A stretch of 64,000 nucleotides of DNA from Portulaca oleracea (lineage: Eukaryota > Streptophyta > Magnoliopsida > Caryophyllales > Portulacaceae): positions 255,501 to 319,500 of the forward strand of contig CM055875.1 in NCBI GenBank assembly GCA_029582165.1, written 5' to 3'. Below are positions 1 to 11,554 of this stretch, in pieces. Both the position numbers and the translations under genes were made by a program. The stretch's first letter is position 1, and each line of letters begins with the position of its first letter. The notes below the pieces were generated by a model, which saw only the letters and a list, made by a program, of their open reading frames with translations, was not told where the DNA came from and ran no database searches.

Positions 1-1497
1 TTCGAAATTCATTTTCGGGGTGATGAACTTTATTTACTTACAAACCCATTTTTTATTATTTAAATTATCCGAAATTGCACAAAATAATTTAATAATAATT
101 TAATCCCGGCCCAATCACTAAATTCAGGCCCAAAGAGGAGCAAATGGGCCATCAGAGACTGCTAAAACTCGCCTAGGTTTTAGCAGACCCTGGGCTGGGC
201 CATTTGCATCCTTGGGCCAGAAGGAGATGGGTTGAAATTAATAAAACCCGCCTAGGTTTTATTAATTTCTTGCCCATTTCCCTCGTGTCCAACCTTGAAT
301 TAGCAAATGAGATGAATTAAATTATTTGTTTAAATTATTTTATGCAAAAATCAAATATTTTAAATACTTAAACGAGTTTATAAATTGTAAAAGAGTCGCC
401 AGCCGATTTAAGGAAATCGACAAACCATAAAATAAGAAACGAACGACTTCGGTCTACGAACTCGATTTCTAGATTCGGGGGTAAGGTTACGAATTCGAGA
501 GTTATTCGAATCCGCCTGTTATAAAACAGACTCTACTAAAATGAACATTGAAAAGAAAGAGAGCGGGGATAAGTTTGATTAATTTCGCAGAATTATTATT
601 CGAATCATGCAATATAAAATGCGGTTTTTACTTTACAAAACATGCACAAGTAATGGAATTAAAGAACGAATTACATGAATAATTATAACAAAGTAAACAA
701 AAGAAATCGAATCTTGCTTAAGGTGTAACGATAACGGATTTGATCCCTTGAGTTGCCCTTGACTTGAGGCTTGAATGAAATACCGGGGATGGCTTGAAAA
801 AGTGGTATGTGGATGGTTATGTGATTGTGGTGAGTGTGATTATGAGGGGATTATAAATGGATATGATGATGAAATTTTGAGAGAATGGGAGTATGAAAAT
901 GAGAGAAAAGATAATAGTTGGTGGAAGTTTAGTAGAGTAAGGGTGGTGGAGGATGATTGTTGATAGTTCGTGGTATGAAGGTGAAATGGAGGAGGTATTT
1001 ATAGGTGAGGGAGTGAGAGATTTGGAGGGAAACCATGGGGAACATACCCCACGAATCATGCCCTCCAAGGATCAAAACCTAGGTGGGTTTTGGGAGGTCA
1101 AGGGCAAAGTCAAACACGTGGTCAAAGATCAAGGGATTCAATTGCATGCATGCAGATTTTGGCGCCAGACAGCTTAAAACCTAGGCAGGTTTTAGCTGAT
1201 CATCACACGGATTGGTGATGTGGCTCCAAACGACGTCGCTCCGCCATTCCTCTCAAAACCTAGGCGGGTTTTGAGTTATCTGTGGGTCGGGGCGCACTTC
1301 TGGGCCTGCTTCTGTGTGGGCTGGTCCTCTGAAAATTAAAACCCAGGGGGGTTTTAAGCTAATGTAGGCGGCCAGTTGACTTCTCCGGCTCAAGCTGTTG
1401 ACCTTTTTGGGCCCAATGCCCCATTTATCATTTGACCCAAATGTTTTGCTGATTTTGATGAATCAGGATTATGCTAGTACAAATTCTGGTATCTACA
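1..1497 (+). mobile_element. Partial LTR, Ogre/Tat (Ty3/gypsy)-like
   Basis: No convincing gene is visible. The stretch at about 385-520 (GAGTCGCCAGCCGATTT, then a 'tctacgaact...attcggggg' block) resembles the conserved stretch found in LTRs of Tat/Ogre-type elements. The segment ends in ATCTACA at 1497, a plausible LTR 3' end. The left end lies outside the window, so length and TSD cannot be tested. A palindrome-like motif related to AAAACCTAGGCGGGTTTT occurs six times here. The lineage call rests on remembered LTR features and is tentative. Confidence 0.4.
166..1355. repeat. Six dispersed copies of an AAAACCTAGGCGGGTTTT-like motif
   Basis: Copies lie near 166-184, 244-262, 1074-1091, 1176-1194, 1255-1272 and 1338-1355. 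The first two read AAAACYCGCCTAGGTTTT and the other four read as the reverse complement with small changes. The motif is an imperfect inverted repeat around CCTAGG. No function is known to me. Confidence 0.7.
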
Positions 1498-3010
1498 GTT
1501 ATACTGGAAATGTGCTCTAAAATGACGCTTATGTATATTTATATAATAAGGATATTACTTAAGATTCATACATGAACTACACCCTTTTTATGAGTAAATT
1601 TCTTATGTGATAAGAGAAGAATTTTATGTTTTATAACCAAGTGGTGTCTTTACAAGTTTTAGTTACACGAAACCTTGTTGTAAACACCAAGTTTAAAACT
1701 TAGTACGAAAAGCCAAAGACTTACCTTCTAAGAAACCTTTAAAGAAAATTCAAGTAGCATGCAAGAAAGGTTCTTTCATTGTATTTCGTTTAAATTGTTT
1801 GAAAGTTAATTTTTGCGGATAATATTACTCAAATTTTCTTTTTAAAAGTTATTAAAGCCCCGCCACGGTTTATTGTGCTTACAAGCACACCAAGGATCTA
1901 GTGTCATAGTACACACCATGTCCACGTGCCTCGTGCACCCCATGTAAGCTTTAAGTTATATACGTGCTTTAGTGCACCCAAGTAAACTATAGTTAGTGTC
2001 TTAGTGGCACACCATGAAACCTGGCCAGTAGGATAACTATCCACCATCCGGACCTCCCGATCGGTCCGGGTATGCGCATACAGAGGCCTAGCCGATGATC
2101 GCAAGTAGGGGCGCATATGCTACGACTCTTCATGTTGGAACTTCTCGAATTTTTCTTTTTGTCACTTTTAGTTTGGTCACGAAGTTGTTTTAAACCAAGG
2201 ATCGTAATTCCTTTCTTACTCTCTCCTTAAGGCCAAGGAAATGTTTCCAAGGTTAAGTTTTGAACCTTTCAATTGCAAACCATATTCATGTTTTCTTTCT
2301 ATGTTACTATGTTCTCTCTTTAGCTTTTGTTTTACCTTGTTATCACCTTGTGGTTGGCATGAATAGCCATTTAATGTGTTGTTGCATAAATCTCGTAGTC
2401 GATTCAAGTTTGGCTATCTTGTAAGTATGCTTTACCTACGTCTTTACTTTTATTTCTTTATTGGTAGAGTCGCGCCTAAAATCGTAAGATTATAAACTTT
2501 ACATATTATTTATTTTGTCCTAGTTCAGTAGTATGCGTACTGAGTTAGTCTCACTTTTAAGTTGTTTTCGTTACCTTTGGGGACACAAGGAAAAGGCAAA
2601 GGAAAGGTCTCGGAAGGGCGAAACCCTAAAGCTACCTAAGAGGATTTCAGGTGATTATGGAGCTTCTTTTGGAAGTCATCTAAGCTCGGTGAATTTGGGT
2701 CGTGAGGAACTTAGTGATTGATGTTGGTTTTGGAGTAGTTATGCTTGGTTGTTTTGAGTCATGTATGTCCAAGCTTCACCTTTGATGGGTTGTATAGTTA
2801 AAGTGTCTTTGGATAACTGTGGTGTTAAGTTATATATGTCTGGTTGTGGGTTATTGGAGTCTTTTGTGTGTGATGAATTTTGGAGTCTTAACCTAGCCTA
2901 GTCCATTTTCATGGGCGGCAGTAGTACTCTCAGGTAATTATTCGCCGCTAATCATTAGGTTAAGTAGTTATTTAGCTTAATCTGGTAATTAGTGACTTGG
3001 GGGTGTTACA
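1498..3010 (+). mobile_element. LTR-like segment ending TGTTACA
   Basis: This is a non-coding stretch with LTR character. It has promoter-like AT-rich parts, a GC-richer central block at 1900-2115, and an end in GGGTGTTACA at 3001-3010, the usual ...CA terminus of many Ty3/gypsy LTRs. The left boundary is not clear and no partner LTR or TSD was found, so it may be a solo or truncated LTR. The short reading frames here have no recognisable homology. Confidence 0.4.
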
Positions 3011-3038
3011 CATAAGATCTTGGTAATGTTGTTCAGTA

Positions 3039-3330
3039 AAAGATCTTGGTGTTGACAGTGTAGTTATTGGAATGTCTCACAGAGGAAGGCTGAATGTGTT
3101 GGGTAATGTTGTTCAAAAACCACTACGACAGACATTCAGTGAGTTTAGTGGTGGAACAAAACCGACGGAGGAAGTTGGACTTTACACGGGAACTGGAGAT
3201 GTTAAATATCATTTGGGAACTTCTTATGATAGACCTACTAGAGGAGGGAAGTGAATTCACTTGTCGTTGGTTGCAAATCCAAGTCATCTTCTTGAAACCC
3301 AGTAACAAGAGCAAGAAAATTGATGAAGAT
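3039..3330 (+). pseudogene. 2-oxoglutarate dehydrogenase E1 gene fragment
   Basis: Translation from 3039 gives an E1o-type stretch with the motif [18 protein letters not shown]. It continues through [20 protein letters not shown] and [18 protein letters not shown] at 3252-3254 stands where the family normally has arginine, and the frame continues with IHLSLVANPSH before an indel breaks it. In the intact enzyme this part belongs to the thiamine-diphosphate-dependent decarboxylase of the mitochondrial TCA-cycle complex. Only about 95 codons of a roughly 1,000-residue protein are present, with no neighbouring exon seen. It directly follows an LTR-like end, so it is a captured or relict fragment. 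The identification is firm; how it arrived is inference. Confidence 0.85.
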
Positions 3331-3490
3331 TGTTTGATTGTTTTCTGGGTTTTGCAATTCGAATGGAGAGTGGAGAAGATGAGTATTGGTTGATTGTTTT
3401 CTGGGTTTTGCAATTTGAGTAATACCCAGTAAAAGAGCCGAAGAAATTGATGAAGATTATGTTTGAGAGCAACATGGGATTTGGGTTTTC
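3298..3490 (+). repeat. Two imperfect copies of a ~65-bp segment
   Basis: The segment starting ACCCAGTAACAAGAGC (from about 3298) recurs as ACCCAGTAAAAGAGCC (from about 3425). Both run on through ATTGATGAAGAT. A shorter unit, GATTGTTTTCTGGGTTTTGC, also occurs twice (about 3335 and 3392). This local duplication follows the E1 fragment and helps explain why its reading frame dissolves. Confidence 0.65.
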
Positions 3491-3584
3491 TGGGTTTGAT
3501 TCTGATGGAGGAGGAGAGAGAGGGGGAGGATTGAACAAGATGAAGAAGTAAAAATGGGATCTGAGATTTTTATAGAGAAAAAAA

Positions 3585-3835
3585 GTTCATATTATTCAGA
3601 GCAACATAGGTAAAAGTTCGTATTATTTTTTTAAGTCAACGTGGATGACATGGCAAATGTCAAAACACCAAGGCGTGTGCCTCCGGCGCCACGTCCGACC
3701 GCCGCCAAGTCAAGTTAATCTTAACTCGGTGGCGTGTTATTGGGGGCAATAGGGGGTCAAAGTTCGTATTATTCATCACTGAATCGCAAGTTCGTATTAT
3801 TAAGTCTTATATGGCCAAAAGTTCGTATTATTATA
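3585..3835 (+). repeat. Repeated AAGTTCGTATTATT motif
   Basis: AAGTTCRTATTATT occurs five times in the same orientation (about 3585, 3613, 3751, 3789 and 3821) around a GC-rich core at 3660-3740. This resembles subterminal repeats of a MITE-like element, but no matching inverted end was found. No gene is seen. Confidence 0.5.
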
Positions 3836-3879
3836 ATCCAATTTCCCATTTAAAAAACATGACTCGGATATATTTCAAA

Positions 3880-4595
3880 TTAAGGTAAATACGAGTCAGA
3901 TGTTCTTTGATGGTGAAAATTTCTTTTTAAGGTAAATACGAGTCGGGTGTATTTTGGTTTCAGATAAATTTTACTCTAAAAACATGACACGTTGTATTTC
4001 GTGTTTAGGTCAATACGATCTGGTGTATTTCAAATTCAAGTAAGTACAAGTCAGATGTTCTTTGATGGTAAAAGTTTCTTTTAACTTTATGTAAATATAT
4101 TTTGATACGTACAATTATAATATTTGTACAATAAAAACGTTAAAATTCTTAACATACGACAATATTTGAAGAATTTTTTGTTTGTATGAAAACTAAATTG
4201 TTGTATATTGTATTTGAAAAATAAATATAATAATATATATAAATTACATAATATTGTATTATTATTTGAAATTTTTCATATTTATTATAATTTAAGGCAA
4301 TATCTACTTAATGTAATAAATTTAATGTATATTACTAGACCAAAGTTATATTACAAAATTATAATTTTTAGCATGCCTTGCAATGGCATTCTTCACCAGC
4401 CTATTCAGAAGTAGAAAAGATACTTGCACTTTGTGTTGGTGTTGTGTTGAGATGCTTTATTTTTCTTTATTTTTCCTTTTCCTTTTCCTTTTTCTTTCTT
4501 AATCCCTTGATAAATTGGGTGGTAAAAAGTATCTTTTTTATTTGTTTTATCAACAATTTGAAAATGAGCCCATATCTGAAATACTATTAAGTAAT
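3880..4595. other. AT-rich intergenic stretch with short direct repeats
   Basis: Between 3885 and 4080 the phrase 'taaatacgagtc' plus 'agatgttctttgatggt' occurs in two to three degenerate copies. From 4090 to 4595 the DNA is AT-rich with no supported gene; open frames are low-complexity. Confidence 0.5.
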
Positions 4596-4596
4596 A

Positions 4597-5065
4597 CTCC
4601 CTCTTTTTTTTTATCTGTCATCTAGAAATAATATCTTAATTTGTATAATGATTCATAATACAAAATTGATGTCGTTAGATTCGTTATAAAACATACTATT
4701 AGAAAAGTATAATATTATATTTTTTTTGTAAAAGCTTTATGTTGGAAATTATTGATTAAAGATTGACACTGAAAACCATAACTGACCTTTAATTGACACT
4801 TAAACTAACATTTTTTGTTCCAAAACAATTGTCAATTTCCATTTTCCAATACGTAATTTAATTATTTTAATTTAAATAATTATGTTAACTTTTTACTTTT
4901 TCAATTAATAAAAATTACTCCTACTCACATTTTCTCACTACCTACCTTGATATCCAAAAAAACACCTTCGAAAATAGTGTTATTTACTTATGTGGTAGTT
5001 TTTTAGTTAAACCTTGGTATGTGAAAAAAATTTAAAATATGTCAATTAATATGGAACGGAGGGAG
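4597..5065. mobile_element. Stowaway-like (Tc1/Mariner) MITE
   Basis: The element begins CTCCCTC and ends with the inverted GAACGGAGGGAG, and it is flanked by TA on both sides (4595-4596 and 5066-5067). The CTCCCTCCGTTCC-type terminus with a TA duplication is characteristic of plant Stowaway MITEs. It is about 469 bp long and has no coding capacity. The left terminus is degenerate beyond the first seven bases. Confidence 0.75.
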
Positions 5066-5067
5066 TA

Positions 5068-5690
5068 TAATAACAAGGAGTTTATTTTGTAGTTTATGTT
5101 TACATTCAAATTTACCATTTTGTCCTCGAATACAATTGATAACAAACGACTTGCTTTGTAGCTTATATTCACACGTGAATTTGTTGTTTTTCCCTCGAAC
5201 ACAACAAATAAGGATCTTAACATCAATTGAAAATAATGTTATTAAACCCATAATAATTAATTCGGATGGATGGGTTGAATACAGATTGTGTATATATTTG
5301 GTAAAGGCCGGTGCATGTCATGTGTATTTCCGGTTGGGAAATTTTGGCATTAAAAGTACAAGTCGTATCTAGATTCAAGTAAAAACTAATAATTTTAATA
5401 GTTACAAAACTTGGGTCATATTCTTTAATTTAGAGTGTAAGATAGTTGTAGGGTGGGATAGAGTGGGTCGATAGGATAATGTTTTGAAATGTAAATCATT
5501 TACTTAAAAACAAGAGTTTTTAAATATTGTTTATAGTCACATCACTCACAATATTTATTAAATATATGAAGTTTTAAATATATACTATAAAGGTACGTAG
5601 GAAGTATGAATAGTATGAAAAATGTGGGATAAAATAACTAAAAATGTCATGGATAAAATAGGGTCAAACCCGTCCGTAGGACGGGTACCG
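5068..5690. other. Intergenic, AT-rich, with a two-copy repeat
   Basis: About 65 bp is repeated at roughly 5080-5145 and 5145-5210 (shared phrases 'tttgtagYttatRttYaca' and 'cctcgaaYacaa'). No gene is supported. The right end of this stretch, GACGGGTACC at 5681-5690, is the left member of the direct repeat bounding the large MULE-type structure. Confidence 0.5.
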
Positions 5691-6109
5691 AGTTCTTGGA
5701 TAAAAATGTCACTAAACTATGTAAAAATTACAATTTTGCCACCCGAAAAAACATGTAATGAAAATGTCATTAATTTATGTTAATTGTTACAAAAATGTCA
5801 CTTTACCTGTTTGTGACCTGTAACAGCCGGTTGTAGTGTGTTTAATTTTTTGATTAGACATTAAGATTTTCCCCCACCCAAATTACTTACCCTAATTAAT
5901 ATTTACCCAACCCGCTTGCTTAATGTCGTCACCCTTTTTACTATTGTCGCCCACCTTTCGCATAATATTTCCAACACTTGCCCTTGAACCTCATAACCTT
6001 CGCTCTCCACCTTCTCTCTAGTTTATCTCTCTAGAAAACACTCTCAACCAACGACCACCACAAACCACCGTCATCCCGGGATTTCGAACACTACATCGAA
6101 GAAGTTGAG
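5691..6109 (+). repeat. Left terminal inverted repeat with PMD 5' UTR exon
   Basis: The outer ~220 bp pairs closely with 41521-41740. The inner part, from CCCGCTTGCT at 5911, pairs more loosely with 41360-41519 through blocks such as CTTTTTACTATTGTCGCCC. A CT-rich leader (about 5990-6109) ends at a GAG|GTATGT splice donor (6109/6110). This means the terminal repeat carries the transcription start and the non-coding first exon of the PMD gene. The same donor context recurs in the second copy at 35896/35897. Confidence 0.7.
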
Positions 6110-6799
6110 GTATGTTTCGAATTAGTTGATTTGAATTTCTGTTTTAAATTTGAAATTGGATGAAAAAACGAAAAAAAAGTGGCAGCGATCACCGGCTGCC
6201 GCGCAAAATGCACGGCAATCGACGGCCGGTGCCGTGCTTTTAGTGCGGCAGCTGGCCGCCGTCCGCTGTGCGATTTGCGCGGCAGGTCCGCCGATTTTAT
6301 TTATTTATTTTTATTAATAATATTAATAAATTAATATTACTATTGTTATTATTAATATTATTGTTAATAAATAAATATTAATATTGTTATTATTAATATT
6401 ATTGTTATTAGTTTATAGTAATTATTATTGTTAATATTAAAAATGTGATTAATTAATATTATTTTTAACCATGTGTTAATAATAGTAATTACTATGTGTA
6501 TATTTTGATATATATTATTGTAAATGTGCTATTTGTACATTAATTATGTGTCTATTTATATGATTAATTGTTTATAAAATATTGTAATTATTATTGTCAA
6601 TAATATTAATATTAATAATTAAATATCATTGTAGATTTGTTGTTTTCTATTAATAATAAATAATAGGATTGTTAGTAACATCAGTAGAATTTGTATGATT
6701 TAGTGTTTGAAAATTTGTTTGTTTATTATGAGTATGCATAGATCAGTATGAGTTAGGGTAGTTTATGTGAAAAAATTGTTTAGTGTACGTACGTTCCAG

Positions 6800-6836
6800 A
6801 AATTAAAGTTTAGGGTTTAGGGTTTAGGGTTAGGGT
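6800..6836 (+). repeat. Short telomere-like TTTAGGG repeat
   Basis: Three to four consecutive units of the plant telomeric repeat TTTAGGG/TTAGGG lie in the PMD intron. Two-unit versions lie near 7022-7040 and 8113-8130. They are too short to be a telomere relic; telo-box-like elements in 5' introns are a plausible alternative. Confidence 0.7.
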
Positions 6837-7366
6837 AATTAGTATTAGGGTTTAGATTAATGTAACCAAGTACATTTTCCATGAAATTCATTGTATAATT
6901 TGAAAATTTTTGGAATATCATCCTCAACTTTAGAATTGTTGGTTAGCATACTTCAAAAGTATTTGAAACTACGCCATGGAACAAGTAAATTGGTTAATTG
7001 TGATGTTAGTTTAGAGGATTAAGTTTAGGGTTTAGGGTATTCCAAGTAGTTTATATGTAGTTGTGTTAAAAGGAGGTTGAGTTTGGATAATTTTGGTTAT
7101 TATTAGTAAGTGAGTTGGCCTTTAAAGTTGGTAGGGGTAATTTGTTCCAAATCCAACTTAATTACTAACTTAACTACTCATAACTCCAAATGAAGACATA
7201 AATTATATAAATAGTTATGTCACATCTATTTAATAACTTAAGTACTCAACAACCAGTTGTTACGTAAGTAAATAGGTTATTTGTGATGGTAGTTTAGGGT
7301 AGTAAGTATGTTAAATTATAGTTGTAGCATCTTAGTTGTATATGTCATAAAAAGAGGTTGAGTTTT

Positions 7367-8026
7367 GGATCCTGTTAGGGTCCAAGGAGAGTGTGTGCTG
7401 TTACTTGATAATCTATGGCTGAAAAGGACTTTCATGAGTCGTATCGACTCTCCTTTATTTGTCTGGTTCCCAACAAGTAACGCAATGTCAGCAGTGAAAT
7501 TGCGTGGGGTCTATAGTGCTCTGGGAGTTAAAAGCGTCTCAGATTCCGTACAATGCAGTGTTTCTATTGTGCGGCCTAGCAGGCAGCAAGACAAGGTGGG
7601 TCTGAAAGAGATGCTTGTAGTAAAGGGTCTAATAGAAATCGTGTTGGGTTTTCTTGTATGTAGGATTCATAGGTCCATCAAAGTAAGGCACGATGCTGCT
7701 AATTCAATGCTTTGATGGACCCATGAATCCTATATGCAAGAAAGCCCAACACGATTTCTATTAGACCCTTTACTATAAGCTTCTCTTTCAGACCCACCTT
7801 GTCTTGCTGCCCATCAGGCTGCGCAACGAAAACACTGCATTGTACCGAATCTGAGACGCTTCTAACTCCCATAGCACTATAGACTTCGCGCAATTTCACT
7901 GCTGACATTGCGCTACTTTTTGGGAACCGGACAAATAAAGGAGAAGTCGATACGACTCATAAAAGTCTTTTTCAGCCACAAATTAACAGTTAATAAACAC
8001 ACTCTCCTTGGACAATAACAGGATCC
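7367..8026. repeat. Long inverted-repeat hairpin element, copy 1
   Basis: Arms 7367-7683 and 7710-8026 are near-complementary, separated by about 26 bp, and each is bounded by GGATCC. Internal landmarks (CAATGTCAGCAGTGAAATTGCG, read in two halves, and AATCGTGTTGGG) recur in the copies at 15189-15817 and 36701-37787. There is no protein-coding capacity; the apparent ORFs are the two arms read in opposite directions. A transcript through this PMD intron would form a hairpin of roughly 315 bp. Confidence 0.85.
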
Positions 8027-8187
8027 TCTTGCCTCATGACACGACTTAGTTATAGATGTCATAACAAAGTGTTGAGTTTTGACGATTTCGATAATATGAT
8101 TATTATGTTATAGGATTTTAGGGTTTAGGGTTCATAACGTATGGTTTCTATATGTCAAGGTATATTTTATATGTTTTCATTTTGCAG

Positions 8188-10127
8188 GTGATCTAAAATG
8201 GTAGGCAAGGGCAAGGGTGGAGGGTTTCTGGGGACCCCCCACAGACGTAATGTGACTGCGTCAGCACGCTATGCTGGTCGAGGTATGGGTGCTGGTGTAG
8301 GTAGGGGTGCACATAATGATGTGGGCGGCCAGCCTGAGGACACGGGGAGTCAGACCACGCGAGATTTTGTTGACCATCTCAACCAAGTCATGGATGAGTC
8401 GACCGCCACGGAGACATCGGGGGACGATGGAACCGGGGAGCCCGACACGCAAATGATCCTGACTTCAGTCGCGCCACCTCGTGGGCCAGTTTATAGGCCA
8501 ACGGGTTTCATACCGATGAGGAATGCATCGGGGAAGTTTGCCCCAATTCGACAGCGGGGACAGGGAAGCAGTTCTGCTACTGGTGATGTTGGGACCAGCA
8601 ACAGACATAGTAAGAGGAGCCGGAGTGGTGACAACGACTGGAAGATTAATGGTAACGTGCCCGGGGGACCTGCAATTGGGTCCATTATACTGAGCTTTGG
8701 AGGTCACATTGCTCGAGTAATATGGGAGGGTCGCGACCGTTCGCCCCATGTTGTTCTTGAGTGCGTGACGAAGAAGAATGCGTTGAGGGAATTGAGGTCA
8801 ATGAGGTCCACGATGGATCCCGCATGTCAGGCTGCACTGGAAAAGATCCAAATCACCCATTTGGTGGACTTGATGTATGACGACATCGATATGACGTTGA
8901 TCTCGGCGTTCGTTGACAGGTGGCAACCCGACACAAACACATTTCACCTTCCCTTCGGTGAAATGACAATTATGTTGCATGATGTGCAACATATATTGGG
9001 TATTGTAGTTGATAGCCTAATGCCTGAAGGTCTTGATCGGGAAGTGGTTAACCAGTACGTGCCCAAAATTTTTGATAAACGAATGGAGGAGCTGAAGACC
9101 TTGCACATTTATGATAAGGGTGCCATACTTGACGCCGATTTGAGGTTGATTTGTACATCGACCCGTTATCCCATTCCCCATAGGATAAGGGCGTGGTTGT
9201 TGAGTATGCTGGGAAACACTATCCTCGTGGACAAATCAAGGGATAGAGTTCGGCCGCATCCGTGGCCTAGCACAGACGTTATCATTGATCGCATTGCTTG
9301 GGGTACGGTGACATTGGCGTTCCTTTATCGGCGCTAGGGCGGCGGCGTGGCGGACAGCCAAGATGGTCGTGTTTGACCTGTGCGAGCTGGATGTATGAGT
9401 ACTTTCGTGATTTTTGGCCACACGAGCGGCGATTCTTCGGGCCTCGCGGCGGTGTGGTTCCCCAACCGCCTGCCGAGATCGAAACAGAGCCTCCGAGCGT
9501 TGAGGGCCTCCCTGGATGCGTTGACGCTGGATCGAGTGAGTTGGGCCCCATATGGACCTGCCCCATACAAGTCATGCAAAAGGATGTTGTACGCGGGCGC
9601 CATTCGTGCATACGACTTCATTGAGTTGTACATGCCTGATCGCGTTGTCCGTCAGTTAGGGCACCTACAGCATCCCTCGTAGATTGGTCGTACCGAAGAG
9701 TGCTGAACGACCGTCGAAGGGGCTGTACAAAGTGGAATTTGTGGATGCTAACGTCACCATTGACTGGGCGGGGTTTCCGATTAACAACAAAATGTCAATA
9801 AGTGATGTGCCCCGCACAAAACATGTCGTGGGAAGCGGATGTTGCTTACAACGACTGGTTTACGGCACATTCACACAAATTTTTGATAAACAACGCCTCT
9901 GCCAGCCAATCGACAGTCGATGATCATCCGTCACTCGAACAGGTACCCTAATCCCCTAAGCATAATTTAATATTTGGTTTAACTGATTTGTTAACTGATT
10001 GATCTAACTGCTTTATTTTGTGTTTTATTTTTATAAAAGTGGGCGTATGACATGGCCGGACTATTGGAGCGAGGGAGGCATCCACCCCAACCGGACGAAG
10101 AGACAGTATCAGTGAGTCGTGGATGGT
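8188..10127 (+). pseudogene. Plant mobile domain (PMD) gene, MULE copy 1, 5' part
   Basis: Start ATG at 8198 lies just after the intron-1 acceptor. The first 379 codons are open. Residues 1-150 are Gly/Ser-rich and basic, and the PMD core follows with the hallmark TFHLPFGEMTIMLHDVQHIL near residue 248. A TAG at 9335-9337 and further indels shift frame. The homologous frames then continue as WMYEYFRDFWPHERRFFGPR, RVSWAPYGPAPYKSC, and VEFVDANVTIDWAGFPINNK. The large exon ends at GAACAG|GT (9942), and the next exon starts at 10040. That exon is split at 10127 by the LTR retrotransposon and resumes at 32014. PMD proteins are known both as host MAIN/MAIL factors and as transposon passengers; this copy is the transposon type. 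Comparison with the second copy shows where bases were lost. It is inactive as it stands. Confidence 0.85.
9943..10039 (+). other. Intron 2 of PMD gene copy 1
   Basis: Donor AG|GTACCC at 9942/9943 and acceptor TTATAAAAG|TG at 10039/10040. The same two sites occur in copy 2 (39650/39651 and 39750/39751), which supports a real conserved intron. Confidence 0.65.
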
Positions 10128-11554
10128 TGTAACGCCCCGACTTTTGGGGTATTACTTAACAATATTTTAATCCATTTAATCTTGATTTAGCGGAAGTGTA
10201 TTTAAAAGCCGAGAGCGCTACGCCGCTTTCCCAAGAGGAAAAGCAAGGCTTTTGCGATGAAAATAACTGAAAATAGAAATATATTTCATTAGGGAAAATT
10301 TTAGAAAATAAAAAGGTGGTTCAACTACAATAAAAAATATTCAAACGTGCGGTCAAATTAAAGAAGTGAGCCAACTATTAATATTGAAACTTAAAAACTA
10401 ATAAACTATGTGGCGGCCTGATTTGTTAGATGAGTTATCCTTGCCACGAATCTGCCCAAAATGTCCCACTGATACCTAAAAACAAAACATTTGAAAACAT
10501 GAAGAAAAATGAGACGGAGCTCAATATATTCGACACTGTAATGTAAAAACGTTTTAAAACAAATAGTTTTATTGGGGCCCAGTGTAAATTCATTTTGAAA
10601 TGAGGGAGAGGAGAATATGCTCAAACAGTTGCAGGTTAATATCTGAATGTGGAACTCTGCCCAAATAATATTAATAAAATAATAACAATTGTAACAATAA
10701 TGTTAGAATAGCGCAACAATGATTAGAACATAGACAAGTAACAGATGCACTCGATCAATAATTGTTAAATAGCAACGACACACAACGAACATTGAATTGC
10801 GACAGGGGTTAGTAACTGGATCTTGGAAGCCAGCGCCCCCTTCCGGCGCGGTTTCCCAAGGCACATGCACTCGAGGACGGTCAACCCTCGATTAGTTATA
10901 AGATAGACCATGAAAACGCATGTGTTCGAGCCGATCAACCCGATTATTAACGAAACATTAAATGATCCTACAACACATGCGCTCGAGGACGGTCAACCCT
11001 CGATTAGGTAAAGATAGACCATGAAAACGTATGCACTTGGAACATTAAATGTTAGGTTTTCGAAAACGACAATGGGTGAGTCCACCTATATTAGTCATAA
11101 AACCAACTTTGAAAAAATAATAAAACAATAATTATTTCACTTTAATTAGAGTATCTTGAGTTTTTACATTTAAATAGTTTCGAAGGTTACAGTCATCAAA
11201 ATATACCTGAGTCGACGGATAAAATGAATAATAAATCCTCCCTTTAACTTGAGAAATCTGATTTTTATAAATATAATAAATAATATTAATATAAAGAGTA
11301 ATGAAATAAAATGAGATATTTAGGATTTGAGATGTAAAAATTTGAGAAGGAATTACCCAAAATGAACAAATGGGTTGTTGAATTCAGGAGGCCTAAGAAG
11401 ATAATAATATAGTTTGGGTTATATGAGGCTTAAAAGGGGTTTTAATCCCCCCTTCTCCTTCCACTAAACACACGATACAGGGGGAAAACAGGAGCAGAAG
11501 AGAGCTGAGCAAGGTGGCATGATGGGCGGCGAAGGGACACTACAACAGAACAAG

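Larger units (their letters stand above)
6110..8187 (+). other. Intron 1 of PMD gene copy 1
   Basis: The intron runs from the GTATGT donor at 6110 to the CATTTTGCAG acceptor at 8178-8187, just before the PMD start codon. It contains a GC-rich island (about 6178-6295), an AT-rich tract (6295-6670), telomere-like TTTAGGG units (about 6805-6835) and the long hairpin at 7367-8026. No other gene is seen. Confidence 0.65.

Noticed and set aside
6800..6836. Interstitial telomere relic
   Set aside because: Only three to four TTTAGGG units, within an intron that also has similar short motifs; not evidence of a former chromosome end.
7365..7908. Two opposed ORFs sharing the same peptide (MSAVKLR...)
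   Set aside because: They are the two arms of the inverted repeat read in opposite directions, and related hairpin copies do not preserve the frame.
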